DNA of 64,000 nt from Cheiracanthium punctorium (taxonomy: Eukaryota; Arthropoda; Arachnida; Araneae; Cheiracanthiidae): NCBI GenBank assembly GCA_038373885.1, contig JAWZYV010000694.1:1-64000 (forward strand), in the 5' to 3' direction. The notes beneath the pieces were generated by a model. The model had not been told where the DNA came from. It did no database searches and saw nothing but the letters and a program-made list of their open reading frames with translations. How positions within the stretch are numbered: the stretch's first letter is position 1; each line of letters starts with the position of its first letter. The position numbers were made by a program, and so were the translations under genes. Shown piece by piece: positions 1 to 9,571 of this stretch.

Positions 1-2046
1 GCGTTTAAATCTACTCTATTAAGATGATTTTAAGTTATTGTAAATATGCAAGTATGAGTTATTTATTTAGTTAAATTATATCGTCAGAAACCGTTCTTTA
101 TGTTTAATAGAAAAGCATTTCTTCATACTTCTTCCCCTTTTTTAAATTATTTATATTTGTGTTTATTTTTTCTCATATTTAATTCTGTTATTTATTATTA
201 ATTTAGTTTATGTCTCCAGAAACCGTTTTATAAGTTGAAAGAAAAATATTTCCTTTCATTTATTCTTTATTTTATTATTAGCATTTATTTATTTATTTAT
301 TTATATATTTTTAATACTTTATTTTTTAATCAAAAGAAAATGCAATCATGCTTCAATGAAATACTTACTCTTTAAACGTTGTTCAGATGTTGAGAAAAGC
401 AGCATTTGAAATGTACGCATAAATGAGCTCAACTTTCCAGTTTACATTGGCTTAACAATGCTCAGTCTAGTAAAACGTTACTACGTAGATTAACATCACA
501 ATTACAAAGTATCTCTTTACGCATAAAAGATACGACAAGTTAGGTCTAATCCAAAAACCTATTTGTTCCCCTCCCCATTCCCAATTGCTCGCTAGAGTTT
601 CAAATCGTTACTGTTTGTTTACAAACACGACGAGCATGTGTATATTTTAATGGATCAAATATTTGATTAAATATTAAATTGATAAAATTAAATGAAAATA
701 TATTATAAAGTTGATAATATTAAATTAAATGGCACTTGAACATTTTAATATAAAATCGTACTTAAACAAGTGTAAATACATAAGTAATTTTTACATTAAA
801 TTTTTAGGGTTGTTTTTTTTTATGTTGTGAAAAAGCAACATCAGTCAAAAATGGGTTAACACCTTGACATTAAATAATCTTAACTAAGCAGCTTTCAATT
901 CTTTTTCATTTTTGGAAAAATTTCCTAAAAGTTGGCAAAGTCTCAATACCTTTTTTTAAACTTTAAACTTTAATTTTTTTTCTTACTTTTTACACTAGGA
1001 CACTAGGTATCAAATGAAAGCATGCTATTGGTTAATTTTTTACCAATGCAAACATTATTTTTTCTAAAGGGAAAAATATTTCTGGGACTTTGAAAATTTG
1101 TAGTAGATTTTCTAATACTTTAAAGAAATATACAACTGTGTACAAATGTGGGATCATTTCCAATTTCTAAATTATTTATCACAATATCTTTTTTCTATAA
1201 ATTTCAATTATTCTGGGTATAACATTATTTTACATATGGTACTTTTCATCTTCTAAAAAACATGAACTAAAACATTTTAAACAATTTCGAAAACCCGGGA
1301 TATTTAATTACATAACCAAGGAGCTATTTTTAAAATTACTATGCCACGCATCTTGCTCAAAAAAAAGAAAGAAAAAAAAAGTCTTCCCGAATTTAATTTA
1401 GATGGTTTAATTATTTCTTTAAGTAAAATTCTTAAATTATTTCAGGTAGAGACTTTTTTTCTGTCTCAAATGAACATTTTTTACACAGTGCTGATCACGA
1501 ACAATTTTAGAACTCTGCCATGTAACAACTTGCTTTTATTTATTTCTTTTTATTTTAGTAGTCATGAATTTATATTTAAAAAATAGGAATAAAGTATGAT
1601 ATATATTATTATATTAAAAAACACTAAATAAGAAAACACTAATTGTACATAGTTCGTTTCTGCTGATTTTTCAATGTCAAAATAACATTTCGGAAGGTTA
1701 AAATTTATTTAGGAGCTACACGGTAGTACAGGAAAAAATATGATTATGTAAGAAAGCGTTTTGCATTCGAAGGTCTTGGCAAGATTTTGCTGCCTTGATT
1801 TATTTCCTTTTCCGTTTTTGGCTTTCTGGCTTTAAATACTCTTATTCTTCACTCGTTCACAAATCCTCTTCCGAAATAATGAGATCGAGCATCATAAATA
1901 ATAATGATAATAATAATAATAATAGTAACAATAACAGACATTTTCTTATGGCATGGTAAATGACGATTAGGCTATCATAAATGAATATTCAGGTTTCGGC
2001 ATTAGTACGTTTCACTCAAAAAATTCAAACATAGAAACATTTCTTA
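1..2046. other. AT-rich stretch with no recognised feature
   Basis: Very A+T-rich sequence with short homopolymers and a small (AAT)n run near 1897-1925. The open frame at 1341-1586 is lysine, phenylalanine and leucine rich, as expected by chance in such DNA, and is not called a gene. I found no inverted repeats, target duplications or conserved domains here. Confidence 0.6.
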
Positions 2047-2059
2047 TACAGGGTTGTTC

Positions 2060-2162
2060 AACTTTCCCAACTCAGAGGCCTGTGCAGGATGTTGTATGGG
2101 TCATAATGTGATGAAATTTTGAAAACAGACACTTCAGATCACGCGCTCATGATTTATTTAAA
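2060..2162 (+). repeat. Left terminal inverted repeat of the DUF4817-type element
   Basis: About 100 bp matching the reverse complement of 3655-3761, with few mismatches by eye. It ends in an A/T-rich run next to the transposase fragment. Confidence 0.8.
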
Positions 2163-2343
2163 AAAAAATTATTAATACAAGAAGTTGCCGATAGGTAGCG
2201 CTGTAACACTAGTAATTTGCATATTGCACCAACGTGATTTGCAGAAATAAACCTTCTGCGCCACGTATCCAAAAGTGGAAGACAGGCGCTGCACAGGCAG
2301 TTGTTTCCAGCTCGCTGATGCACAATGACGACTTCGAAAGGCA

Positions 2344-2625
2344 ATGTTAGTGAAACTTTTCTACCAGAATGACGAGAATTCCTGTGCTGCGATAAGAGCA
2401 TTCCGTCGGCTGAAGAACTTACGCCGAGGACCAATCACACCACGCGCTTTACGAGACATGATGAAGAAGTTCGAAAGAACCGGACAGCTGGGAATTTCAC
2501 CAGGTAGAGGACGACATGTTGTGGATTCTGCACGCGTACAAGACGTTGCTTTGGCGGTCGTGGACGCCACTAGCCAATTGCCACATGTTGTTGTTAGTGT
2601 GCCAACTGCACGGAGTTACAGATAA
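2344..2625 (+). pseudogene. N-terminal fragment of a DUF4817 helix-turn-helix transposase
   Basis: The 93-residue frame begins with a segment containing LVKLFYQN and FRRLKNLRRGP, followed by a basic GRGRHVV region. This is the layout of the DUF4817 helix-turn-helix domain found at the N-terminus of mariner-like transposases in many arthropods; it would bind the element's terminal repeats. The family's full protein has a DDE nuclease domain after this region. Here the frame stops after the DNA-binding part and the following DNA is an unrelated inverted-repeat insertion. The first ATG of the frame may be a few codons inside the ancestral start. It lies between the left terminal repeat and the nested insert, and cannot encode an active enzyme. 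Confidence 0.7.
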
Positions 2626-2667
2626 GGAGAACAAACGCCATGTTATCAAAATAGCGCAGCTTCAGTT

Positions 2668-3495
2668 AAGGTTGGGGATGAATTGATGAGGAGATTATCT
2701 GGTGCTGCCATCTAGCGGCAATAGTTGCAAACAATAGTCAAGAGAACTTTCCATAAATTAGGAGTCCATCTATCGATTTTATTAATTATTTATATTTCGA
2801 AATTAAAGAAATATAATAACGTTTTTAAAAATAAATAATCAGAGTTGTGTATGCATATTTAAATAGATTTTGTGGTAATCCTCAAGGTTTTTGTAGCTAT
2901 TTAAACTGCATTTTTAAAGTTAATAAATACTTTTTTTTCTTTTAGTGCTTCATTACACCTCACCACCAACATTTTTTTGACACTAGGAGAAGTTGATAGT
3001 TTTATTTAATTATTTTTATAATTTCACTATACCTGTTATATTATTTAAAGAAGAGGTTATAAAAAATAAGAAGTTTTGTTTTCTTATATTTCATGATAAT
3101 AGCACAAGTAACAAAAATATAATGCTGTTAATTTTTTTGCGGCTTGAGTACTTTGAGAATATTTTTCCTATATTACCTAGTGCCACAAAAAAGTTGGTGC
3201 TGAGGTGTAAAGAAGCACTAAAGAAAAAAAATATATATATAATCTTAAAAATGCAGTTTAAATAGCTACGAAAACCTTGAGGATTACCACAAAAACTATT
3301 TAAATATGCATTCCTAATTTTGATTTTTTTTTTAAAAGCGTTATTATGTTTTATCAATTTCGAAATACAAATAAATAATTAATAAAATTGATATATCGCC
3401 TCCTAATTTATGGAAAAAGTTTTTTGACAACTATTGCCGCTAGATGGCAGCAACAGATAATCTCCTAATCAATCCATCTTATGCCCAACCTCTAG
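2668..3495. mobile_element. Nested foldback/MITE with about 300-bp inverted arms
   Basis: 2668-2990 and about 3170-3495 are imperfect reverse complements over about 300 bp (for example GCCATCTAGCGGCAATAG at 2708 against its complement near 3432-3450, and matching AT-rich interior). The roughly 180-bp spacer is AT-rich and has no recognisable coding. It sits where the transposase DDE domain should be, so it is probably a non-autonomous element inserted in, or replacing, the middle of the host transposon. No clear target duplication was found. Confidence 0.7.
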
Positions 3496-3499
3496 GTCC

Positions 3500-3621
3500 G
3501 TTTTCAGGGAAGGAATCCCATTGCCGTTGTAGGTCCTTTCCAATCTAAGTCCATGGCCAACTGTTTCTCGTGCTGTTGATATGCCCTATTCGACTACGGC
3601 ACACATGTAGAACATCTGTAG
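3500..3621 (+). pseudogene. C-terminal remnant of the same transposase
   Basis: At 3595-3621 the + strand reads YGTHVEHL followed by TAG. Mariner-like DUF4817 proteins commonly end in a similar H-[IV]-EHL-stop. The stretch upstream is frame-damaged. Its position just inside the right terminal repeat fits the end of the gene that starts at 2344. The assignment depends on a short motif. Confidence 0.45.
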
Positions 3622-3654
3622 AACGTCTTGTTGATCTGCAGCGCGTACTAATAT

Positions 3655-3767
3655 TTTTTTTTAATAAATCACGAGCGCGTGATCTGAAGTGTCTGTTTTC
3701 AAAATTTCATCACATTATGACCCATACAACATCCTGCACAGGCCTCTGAGTTGGGGAAGTTTAATTT
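3655..3767 (-). repeat. Right terminal inverted repeat (inner part) of the DUF4817-type element
   Basis: Reverse complement of 2060-2162. Its last 15 bases (GGGGAAGTTTAATTT, 3753-3767) recur at 4069-4083 because a SINE inserted there. Confidence 0.8.
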
Positions 3768-4068
3768 ATTTGACAGGAGAGGACAGCTCGTGTCACTGAA
3801 TGTGTCGCTTAGAGCTACATCCTTCCTAGAGATACGTCCTTCCCGGAATTTCCCGCCACAATTTGGAACCTCATCAGAAGGTGGGGGACTTCTGAATATT
3901 GGCACCCCTCGGAAACTGCTGGCGACCGCCGAGAGTACTTTCGGAACTACGGATTTAACGTGCACGTACACCGCATGTACACGGTGGCTTTTAGTGGTAC
4001 GCCGGTATCGAACCCGCAACCTTCCGGTTACGAGTCCAACGCCTTAACCACTAGGCTACCACGGCCCC
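3768..4068 (-). mobile_element. tRNA-derived SINE with 15-bp target duplication
   Basis: On the minus strand, from 4068 leftward, the head contains a pol III A box (TAGCCTAGTGG, near 4047-4057) and a B box-like GGTTCGATACC (near 4005-4015), the internal promoter layout of a tRNA gene. The acceptor and T arms do not pair properly and unrelated sequence of about 200 bp follows, so this is a tRNA-derived SINE and not a tRNA. It is flanked by perfect 15-bp direct repeats, GGGGAAGTTTAATTT, at 3753-3767 and 4069-4083, the mark of LINE-driven retroposition. It is inserted inside the right terminal repeat of the surrounding DNA transposon and is therefore younger. Confidence 0.85.
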
Positions 4069-4698
4069 GGGGAAGTTTAATTTGGAAAACCCTTTACAAT
4101 AAAAAAATAATAATAATAAAACTGTCGTTCTCCATTTTCTTTCCTTTTTAGCAAAACACTTCCCAGATATTTGGTAAGACAGCGCCCTCACTAGGGGGCT
4201 GCGGTCGCTAGGATGCGTGACACTGAGAGATACTTATTTAAGTATTAAAAATTCAACCCTGCACTTGGACGCAGTTCTTTTCAAAACTGATGGCTCCAAA
4301 CTTTATTGCAAGATAGACACAGGCAAACGTATAAGAGGTAGCAGAAAGTAATGTGTTTTTTCTTTCATAAAATTAAAACAATTTTTGAATTTCTTTTAAA
4401 TTTCTTTACTAAAGAAGTTGTGGATAAACAATCCATATTGATTACATTTTAAAGCAGAAATTTTACAGATAACAGTTATTTTCTCTCAAGCAAGACGGCC
4501 GTCCTCCTCCTTTTTACATGTCTCTATCCACCTTGGAGAACGGCTTTCCAAATATCCTGAAATTCATTCTTAAGTAAGTAATCGTGAATATTACATGTTG
4601 CAACAAGTATTTTGTAGATCCAGTCAAATCTCGTTAGTAAGTCTCCTGGATAAGGCGTCACTCCGCATATTACAGCGTCTGTCGAGAAAGACATGTTA

Positions 4699-4858
4699 CG
4701 GTGCTGACATTTTGAGCATACCCTTTTGCCAACTAAGAGTCATGTGACCAACGGAGTGTGGTCATGTTACTGTGGCTATCTCGGATTAAGATGACCATAT
4801 GCCCCAGGTCACGTGACTCTTAGCTGGCAAAAGGGATTTGACCAAAATATCAGCACTG
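4699..4858. repeat. Inverted repeat with about 50-bp arms
   Basis: 4699-4749 and 4805-4858 are near reverse complements, built around GACTCTTAGCTGGCAAAAGG and its complement, with a roughly 55-bp loop. It could be a small foldback element or part of a subterminal region. Confidence 0.7.
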
Positions 4859-5130
4859 CGAGTCAGCACAGGCATATTACATCATCTTTCAAAAAGTCCC
4901 GAACTTTTAAATACGCCTTTTCACATAGTGTACTCCGCTTATTGCGTCGCTATTTTTTCAATCACTCCGCTTAAGACGTCCCTTTTAAGAGTGCTGGAAT
5001 TCGGTCGCATTTCTTTGTCGAGTTTTTCAACCAAAAGCAGTTAATTTTTGTCACCGAAGACTATTTTTTCGCTTCGACTTCCGTGCGACGGTAGATTATG
5101 CATGACAGATTGTACAGTTAAATTAAAGTA

Positions 5131-5340
5131 CACCCTCCAAAAAAAGTATTCGAGCAAGAGAGAAAATTTCCTATTTTAGATTTGCGAATAATAATTGAGT
5201 TTTGAAAAACGCACAACTTGATAGAAAATGGAAAGTCATATTTATACATAGCCTAATTCATATTCTATGATAAATAATTTTTAATATACGAAACCAACGT
5301 AGGAAATTTCTCTCTTGCTCGAATACTTTTTTGGAGGGTG
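5131..5340. mobile_element. Small TA-flanked MITE (about 210 bp)
   Basis: Arms of about 43 bp: CACCCTCCAAAAAAAGTATT at 5131 onward is mirrored by AATACTTTTTTGGAGGGTG ending at 5340, and the interior continues with complementary AGAGAGAAATTTCCTA. It is preceded by TA and followed by TTA, fitting a Tc1/mariner-type non-autonomous element. Alignment with the second Tigger backbone shows the flanks joining where this element is absent. Confidence 0.75.
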
Positions 5341-5619
5341 TTACTTCGTACTGTCTTTACTTATAATTTCCTTAATTTACCATGCATTTTATTAATTTAA
5401 TTATTTTACTAATTTTTTAAATTATAATGTAAGTTGATTATAGGCACATTTATTATATAAACATTTAGAATTTCGCTTTACATTTAATGTAAACTCCACT
5501 TAATAATCATTTTAAAAGCAGCTCCAAGAATTACGTACTAACGAAATTTGACTGTATTAAGTTAGATATCTACGAAGTATCCCAAAAGTACGATGGCAGA
5601 TTAAATAAGACAGCTTGTA

Positions 5620-6221
5620 CAGCCAATAGTAGGGTCTCACTTATCCGACATAAAGAGGCCGGCACGATGTCGGATAATAGAGAGGGGTCAAGAAAAAGCT
5701 TCTTAAACGTTAAGCTACACTTGTATCTTGAAACATAATACATACATACATATGCTTATAACACAATACTATGTTGTATCATATTCATGCTCTACAAATA
5801 CAAGGAAACAATGGGAAAATGAATTGAAAAAATGAACTTACAGTTACAGAATAATCTATTGTCAGAATTTACGAGTGCCATATGTTACACTTAAATTTCA
5901 GTCCTGTGAGGATTTAAAGAAATTTTTTATGGTAGTCTGTTTTCCCGATGAGTGCCGTTTCTTCGCTGCCAAATCTTCCCATCTTTGCAGCATCATTATG
6001 TAAATTCCTGTAGCTTCTTCTTGTTGCTCAATGTATTGAATTGCAGTCTCTAGAGCCTTAACTCAATTTGTCAATCATGTCTCTCCGTTCATTGATTTCC
6101 TGTATCACTGTAGACAGTAGCTTCCTGCGGTAATTCTTTCTAATCGTCCGACGAATTTTATTCGACGTCGCTTCGCCCGATGTCGGATAATACTGAATGT
6201 CGGATAAGCGAGACTTTACTG
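5620..6221 (-). mobile_element. Second Tigger/pogo-like element, internally deleted
   Basis: The right end, read on the minus strand, is CAGTAAAGTCTCGCTTATCC followed by GACA. The left end shows TCTCACTTATCCGACA and shares a second motif, GATGTCGGATAATA, in both arms. TA precedes the left end (5618-5619); CA follows the right end, probably a decayed TA. The element keeps the end of a transposase gene (5903-6058, minus). Total length is about 600 bp, far below the 2-kb or more of autonomous Tigger elements. Confidence 0.75.
5903..6058 (-). pseudogene. C-terminus of a Tigger-type transposase
   Basis: Translation of the minus strand from 6058 to 5903 is an uninterrupted run with features YIEQQEEATG, RWEDLAAKKRHSSGKQTTI and finally KNFFKSS. 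A basic, serine-rich tail ending in a K-Q-x-x-I-x-x-FF-K motif is typical of the extreme C-terminus of Tigger/jerky-type pogo transposases. The DDE core and the CENP-B DNA-binding domains are absent. About 50 codons remain without a stop, so decay after truncation is limited. Confidence 0.65.
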
Positions 6222-6310
6222 CACTTCATACCGTCTTCACTTATAATTTCCTTCAGTTTGCTATCCATTTTATTAATTTAAATTCCTATTTTACGAATGT
6301 ATATAAATTA

Positions 6311-7033
6311 CAGGATGAATCTAAACTCTTGGCCAAAACTTTAACCCATTTATGCCTAGTGTGCCTTTTTTGGGACGGCATTTTCGCTATTATTCGAAAA
6401 CGTTATTTATTTTTCCTAGCCTTTATTCATGAGTATTGAGCCTCAACTCTACAAAATATTTTAACATGACCAAGTAAGATGTTGATTTTTCGATTTTATG
6501 CATAATGATTTTAAAAGAAATCATCCCTTGTTCAAGAAGTTGACCATCAGAAATATATCTATTATTTCTGTTATCAGTAAAAATCGAAGAAAGTCGCAAA
6601 AATATCCAGGCACAAATGGGTTAAAGAGTGATATGGCACATAATAAGAAATCAAAATCACATAGCATTGCGGGGTCAAAAAAGCAGTTTTCCCTACCCGG
6701 TAATAATCAATTTGGGAAAAGTACTGAAGTGTTCGTCTAATTTCTTAACCACTTTCATAAACAATAGGCTCGTCTCCAAAAATTTCATCCATGAAATAAA
6801 ATAGAATTTTTAAAGTGGAATTTTAGTCTCCTGTTTTCGCGAGAAAAATACATTAGTTTCTGACCGAATAATGGTCGGAAAGTGCACTGTTGTTTCAACA
6901 CTTTTTCCAAAGTGATTATTAACACCTACACGAAGACGACGTTGCCGACCCCACATAGCTGTGTGATTCTCCATTCCTTATTATGTGCCCTATCACCCCT
7001 TAAAGTTTTGCCCAAGAGTTTAGATTCACCCTG
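6311..7033. mobile_element. Long-TIR MITE flanked by TA
   Basis: Starts CAGGATGAATCTAAACTCTT at 6311 and ends with the complement, AAGAGTTTAGATTCACCCTG, at 7033. TA sits on both sides (6309-6310 and 7034-7035). If the piggyBac-like MITE at 6345-6620 is removed, the left arm continues with AAAGAGTGATATGGCACATA, matching the right arm's complement near 6975-7005, so the arms are at least 65 bp. No coding sequence is recognised inside. Confidence 0.8.
6345..6620. mobile_element. piggyBac-like MITE with TTAA target duplication
   Basis: Bounded by TTAA at 6341-6344 and 6621-6624. The termini are CCCATTTATGCC and GGCACAAATGGG, an inverted pair beginning with CCC and ending with GGG. TTAA duplication plus CCC/GGG ends is the signature of the piggyBac superfamily. 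At 276 bp with no transposase frame it is non-autonomous. It interrupts the left arm of the surrounding MITE, so it is the youngest layer in this nest. Confidence 0.8.
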
Positions 7034-7184
7034 TATAATGTAAAATAATTTAAGGCACATTTATTATACAAACATTTAGATTTTCTTTTTTTTTTGATTT
7101 AATGCAAACTCCGCTTAAGAAGTCACTCCGCTTAGTAAAACATTTTTAAGTGTCCCTGGGAGTGATGTACTAATGAGGTTTGAC

Positions 7185-8133
7185 GATATCTCTTCATTTC
7201 TTGGACATGAGAAAAGTGAAGAGAAAATTTTGGTTCCCTACACCGCAAAACGTCAGAAATTTTGAAAAATGATGTCCAATCTGTGACCTTTGCTAGAAAA
7301 CTCACAAACGTGCCAAATTTTGCATTATTAGTTTTGACTGTGCAAAATACTGGCATACGAAAAAACGACATTAATTTCCAGTCCCACTAATTATTTTCCA
7401 TTATAAAGTTTTAACTTTTCACAAAGAAAATGCGCAAAGTATTCGTAAACAAACAAATTCTGATGCGAGCCAAGTTTGGTGAAGCACCGCTTAAACAATT
7501 TATCAAGGACTGAAATACGTGGTAATGATAATTGCTCGACCACTGAAACTTTTGTATTTAACGTTTAGCGCAAGGATGCACTTAAATGTGTTTAGGAATG
7601 CGTAACGTTTCATTTCAGCTTTATAATTAGCTTGTCCGCAACTGGTAAATGAAATGTCTACAGTCTTAATAAAATGTACAAATATTAAAGCATTTGATAT
7701 TTTAAAGTTTGCAACTTTCGTCGTGATTAATCTATTATAAATGTTTGTCAGAAGGAATGAAAATAGTTTTCGCAGCATTTACACAGAGTCAACATCGTAT
7801 TTGGGGGAATGATAAGTAAGGCACGTGCCATGGGTGACATTTGAAAAGGGGAGCAGACTTCCATTGCAGGATTGACGCAGTAATGGAAACATTTGACGTA
7901 TTCGCTCACAACTTAAATTTGTGAGAGTTTCTATATTTGCATAATATACTGTCAAAACCGAAACTAATGTAAACGAAAAACGTACATTAATTTTAAAGGT
8001 AACCAAGAAGCGAAGTGCGCAGTGTCGTTCTAAGGAAAAGAGCGTAGTTTTGTCGTCTGCCACGTTGCAGTACTTTACCTAAGTTCACTATGTCCAAAAA
8101 TAATTAATAAAAAGTTTGGAACGAATTAGATAA
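7185..8133. other. No recognised feature
   Basis: About 950 bp of moderately AT-rich DNA. Short open frames on the minus strand (7132-7371, 7503-7778, 7779-8063) show no motif I recognise and were not called as genes. Confidence 0.5.
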
Positions 8134-8427
8134 GCATTGCTGGTACTTTTCCGTTATCTCGACGCCAGCCAAATTTGGCGATTTTTTTTTTGTCGCCAAG
8201 TATCTACGGTGGGTTTTTTTTTGGCGATTTTTTTTCCGCCAAGTACCTACCAGCGTTATTTTTTGTGGTAATTTTTTTTTCCGCCATGCAATGCCTGAAA
8301 AACACAACATTAGCACATCTTAAAAATAAACAAATTTTAACATACACTTACCACTGAAAACGTCTCCTCGAACTTTAAACCATACAAAATATTGAAAAAT
8401 GACAGATATTTAAGAAAAAAAAACATT

Positions 8428-9243
8428 GGTTCCTCCTTAGAATAAGAGCAAAAATTCAAACACATAACATCATCAACAACATCAAAAAGTTAAATCCACC
8501 CCCCATTCCCCAAAAAACCAAATACACTCTCAAATGATTAATTTAAGATTTTAATTTACGTTCTGCAGGAAAAATAGTAGCGATAGATGTTAATAAACTT
8601 TCAAAAAGATCTTTATTTTCATTTTCTTGTTCTTTTTTCCAAATAAATTCTGCTATATCTGCACAAATCCAAAACACAAACTTCCCTCATGTAGTTGTTC
8701 CAATCTACAACTGTGTTGTGGTTCATATTGAGATGCTTTTCGCAAAACTTTATCGATGTTAATTCTTCACACCAACAGTAAATTAAACGTAAAACTACTT
8801 TAAAACTTAACCTAGAAGTTTCGAACCAGTTGCCTGTCCGTATACTAACACTATTTCTGCAAGACCTCAGACTACATTTCCAGTAAAAACGTCCATTATT
8901 TCCGTACAATTTCATTTCATGCTGCAAATTGCAATGCATAACAGACGGTAAAACTTCAAACTTTTGGAAAAATTTAATAGCGTCTTTATCAGACATAGGC
9001 AAATCCCAGATATTCATATTACAATACAATCCAAACAAAGCACAATTCAAATACACTAAAAAACATTCAACAGACAATTCAAGTACACAAACAAAACATT
9101 TAACTACTGCTAAATCAATTGCTTTAACATAAAATATTAAACTTTCATTAAAATACTTATCAAAATTAAGATATCCAACAGTTCAGTTACATAAGAAACT
9201 TCTACAAAAACTGCCTAATTCCGCTCTTATTCTAAGGAGGAAC
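8428..9243 (-). mobile_element. Inner inverted-repeat pair bracketing the transposase fragment
   Basis: GGTTCCTCCTTAGAATAAGA at 8428 onward is matched by its complement ending at about 9243 (TCTTATTCTAAGGAGGAAC). The pair encloses the transposase fragment at 8619-9077. It may be a complete small element nested in the 8142-9563 element, or a subterminal repeat of it. I could not find a target duplication for this inner pair. Confidence 0.6.
8619..9077 (-). pseudogene. Merlin/IS1016-type transposase, N-terminal fragment
   Basis: The 152-residue minus-strand frame has a WKCSLRSCRNSVSIRTGNWF segment, then a hydrophobic LSFKVVLRLIYCW helix region, IKFCEKHL, and VVDWNNYMREVC. The order (zinc ribbon with W-x-C and C-[RK], then S-[IV]-R-x-G-x-WF, then VDW-x-N-x-x-RE) matches the N-terminal half of the IS1016/ISXO2-like (Merlin) family. 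These proteins are normally about 270-350 residues, with a DDE nuclease in the C-terminal half. Here only about 190 bp separate the stop from the inner repeat, so the catalytic half is missing. The first about 30 residues may not belong to the family domain. Confidence 0.7.
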
Positions 9244-9571
9244 GACCGTCACACTACACGAAAAATTCGAAACTAAAATGAAAATGGCTCGCACACTACT
9301 ACGCAGAAGGAACTACACGTTTGCGTACTAATACATAACACAGTCGCGGATTAGTACAATGAGTGCGCCGTATAATATATTTTGCTTTCCTTTTGAAACA
9401 GTAGCGCTGGTACTACGCATTAAGAATCCGGGTTACCAAAAAAATTAAGATCGGCGCGCTAACGAGGATGGGTTACCAGAAAATGTTGTCGCCAAGCTTC
9501 GCCCTCACCTACCGAAAAAAAATCGCCAAATTCGGCTGGTGACGAGATAACGGAAAAGAAACCGCATTGCT

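Larger units (their letters stand above)
2049..4094 (+). mobile_element. DUF4817-type (mariner-like) DNA transposon, broken and twice invaded
   Basis: Long terminal inverted repeats are visible: 2060-2162 reads as the reverse complement of about 3655-3761 (shared core around CAACTCAGAGGCCTGTGCAG). The right terminus is interrupted by a SINE (3768-4068). Past the SINE the end continues to about 4094, where AACCCTTTA mirrors the left TACAGGGTT, leaving TA dinucleotides at 2047-2048 and 4095-4096 as the likely target duplication. Inside are an N-terminal transposase fragment, a nested inverted repeat (2668-3495) and a C-terminal transposase remnant, all consistent with one + strand transposase gene that has been gutted. 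The superfamily call rests on the N-terminal domain and the C-terminal motif, and is an inference. Confidence 0.75.
4621..5554. mobile_element. Tigger/pogo-like DNA transposon remnant, copy 1
   Basis: Terminal inverted repeats CAGTCAAATCTCGTTAGTA (from 4621) and its near complement ending TTTGACTG (to 5554), with TA following on the right. Contains an internal palindrome (4699-4858) and a TA-flanked MITE (5131-5340). Its right half matches the backbone at 6224-6308 plus 7036-7184. No transposase frame was recognised in this copy. The superfamily is inferred from the terminal sequence style. Confidence 0.6.
5557..7184. mobile_element. Tigger/pogo-like remnant, copy 2, with three later insertions
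   Basis: The backbone segments 5580-5619, 6224-6308 and 7036-7184 align with copy 1 (about 5080-5120, 5342-5425 and 5430-5554). Examples are CTTATAATTTCCTT, the CACATTTATTATA segment and the ACTAATGAGGTTTGAC terminus. Between these pieces lie a second Tigger-like element (5620-6221) and a MITE (6311-7033) that carries a further MITE. The left end is truncated against copy 1. Confidence 0.65.
8142..9563. mobile_element. TIR element with 8-bp target duplication (Merlin-like?)
   Basis: The left end GGTACTTTTCCGTTATCTCG (8142 onward) is mirrored at the right end (CGAGATAACGGAAAAGAAACC, to 9563), and further in by CAGCCAAATTTGGCGATTTT and its complement. The octamer GCATTGCT directly flanks both ends (8134-8141 and 9564-9571). 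An 8-bp duplication with GG termini fits Merlin (8-9 bp) better than Tc1/mariner; hAT would also give 8 bp but different ends. Subterminal TTGGCGATTTTTTT/GTCGCCAAG blocks repeat on the left side. It contains a Merlin-like transposase fragment and a second inner pair of inverted repeats. Confidence 0.75.

Noticed and set aside
3699..4047. Overlapping 106- and 98-codon frames
   Set aside because: They cross the boundary of the transposon terminal repeat and the SINE, with no plausible product.
3995..4068. Functional tRNA gene on the minus strand
   Set aside because: A and B boxes are present, but the acceptor stem does not pair, the T arm has a mismatch and there is a 200-bp tail between perfect 15-bp direct repeats, so it is a SINE.
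7779..8063. 94-codon minus-strand frame
   Set aside because: No recognised motif, no conserved copies in the window and no splice or promoter support.
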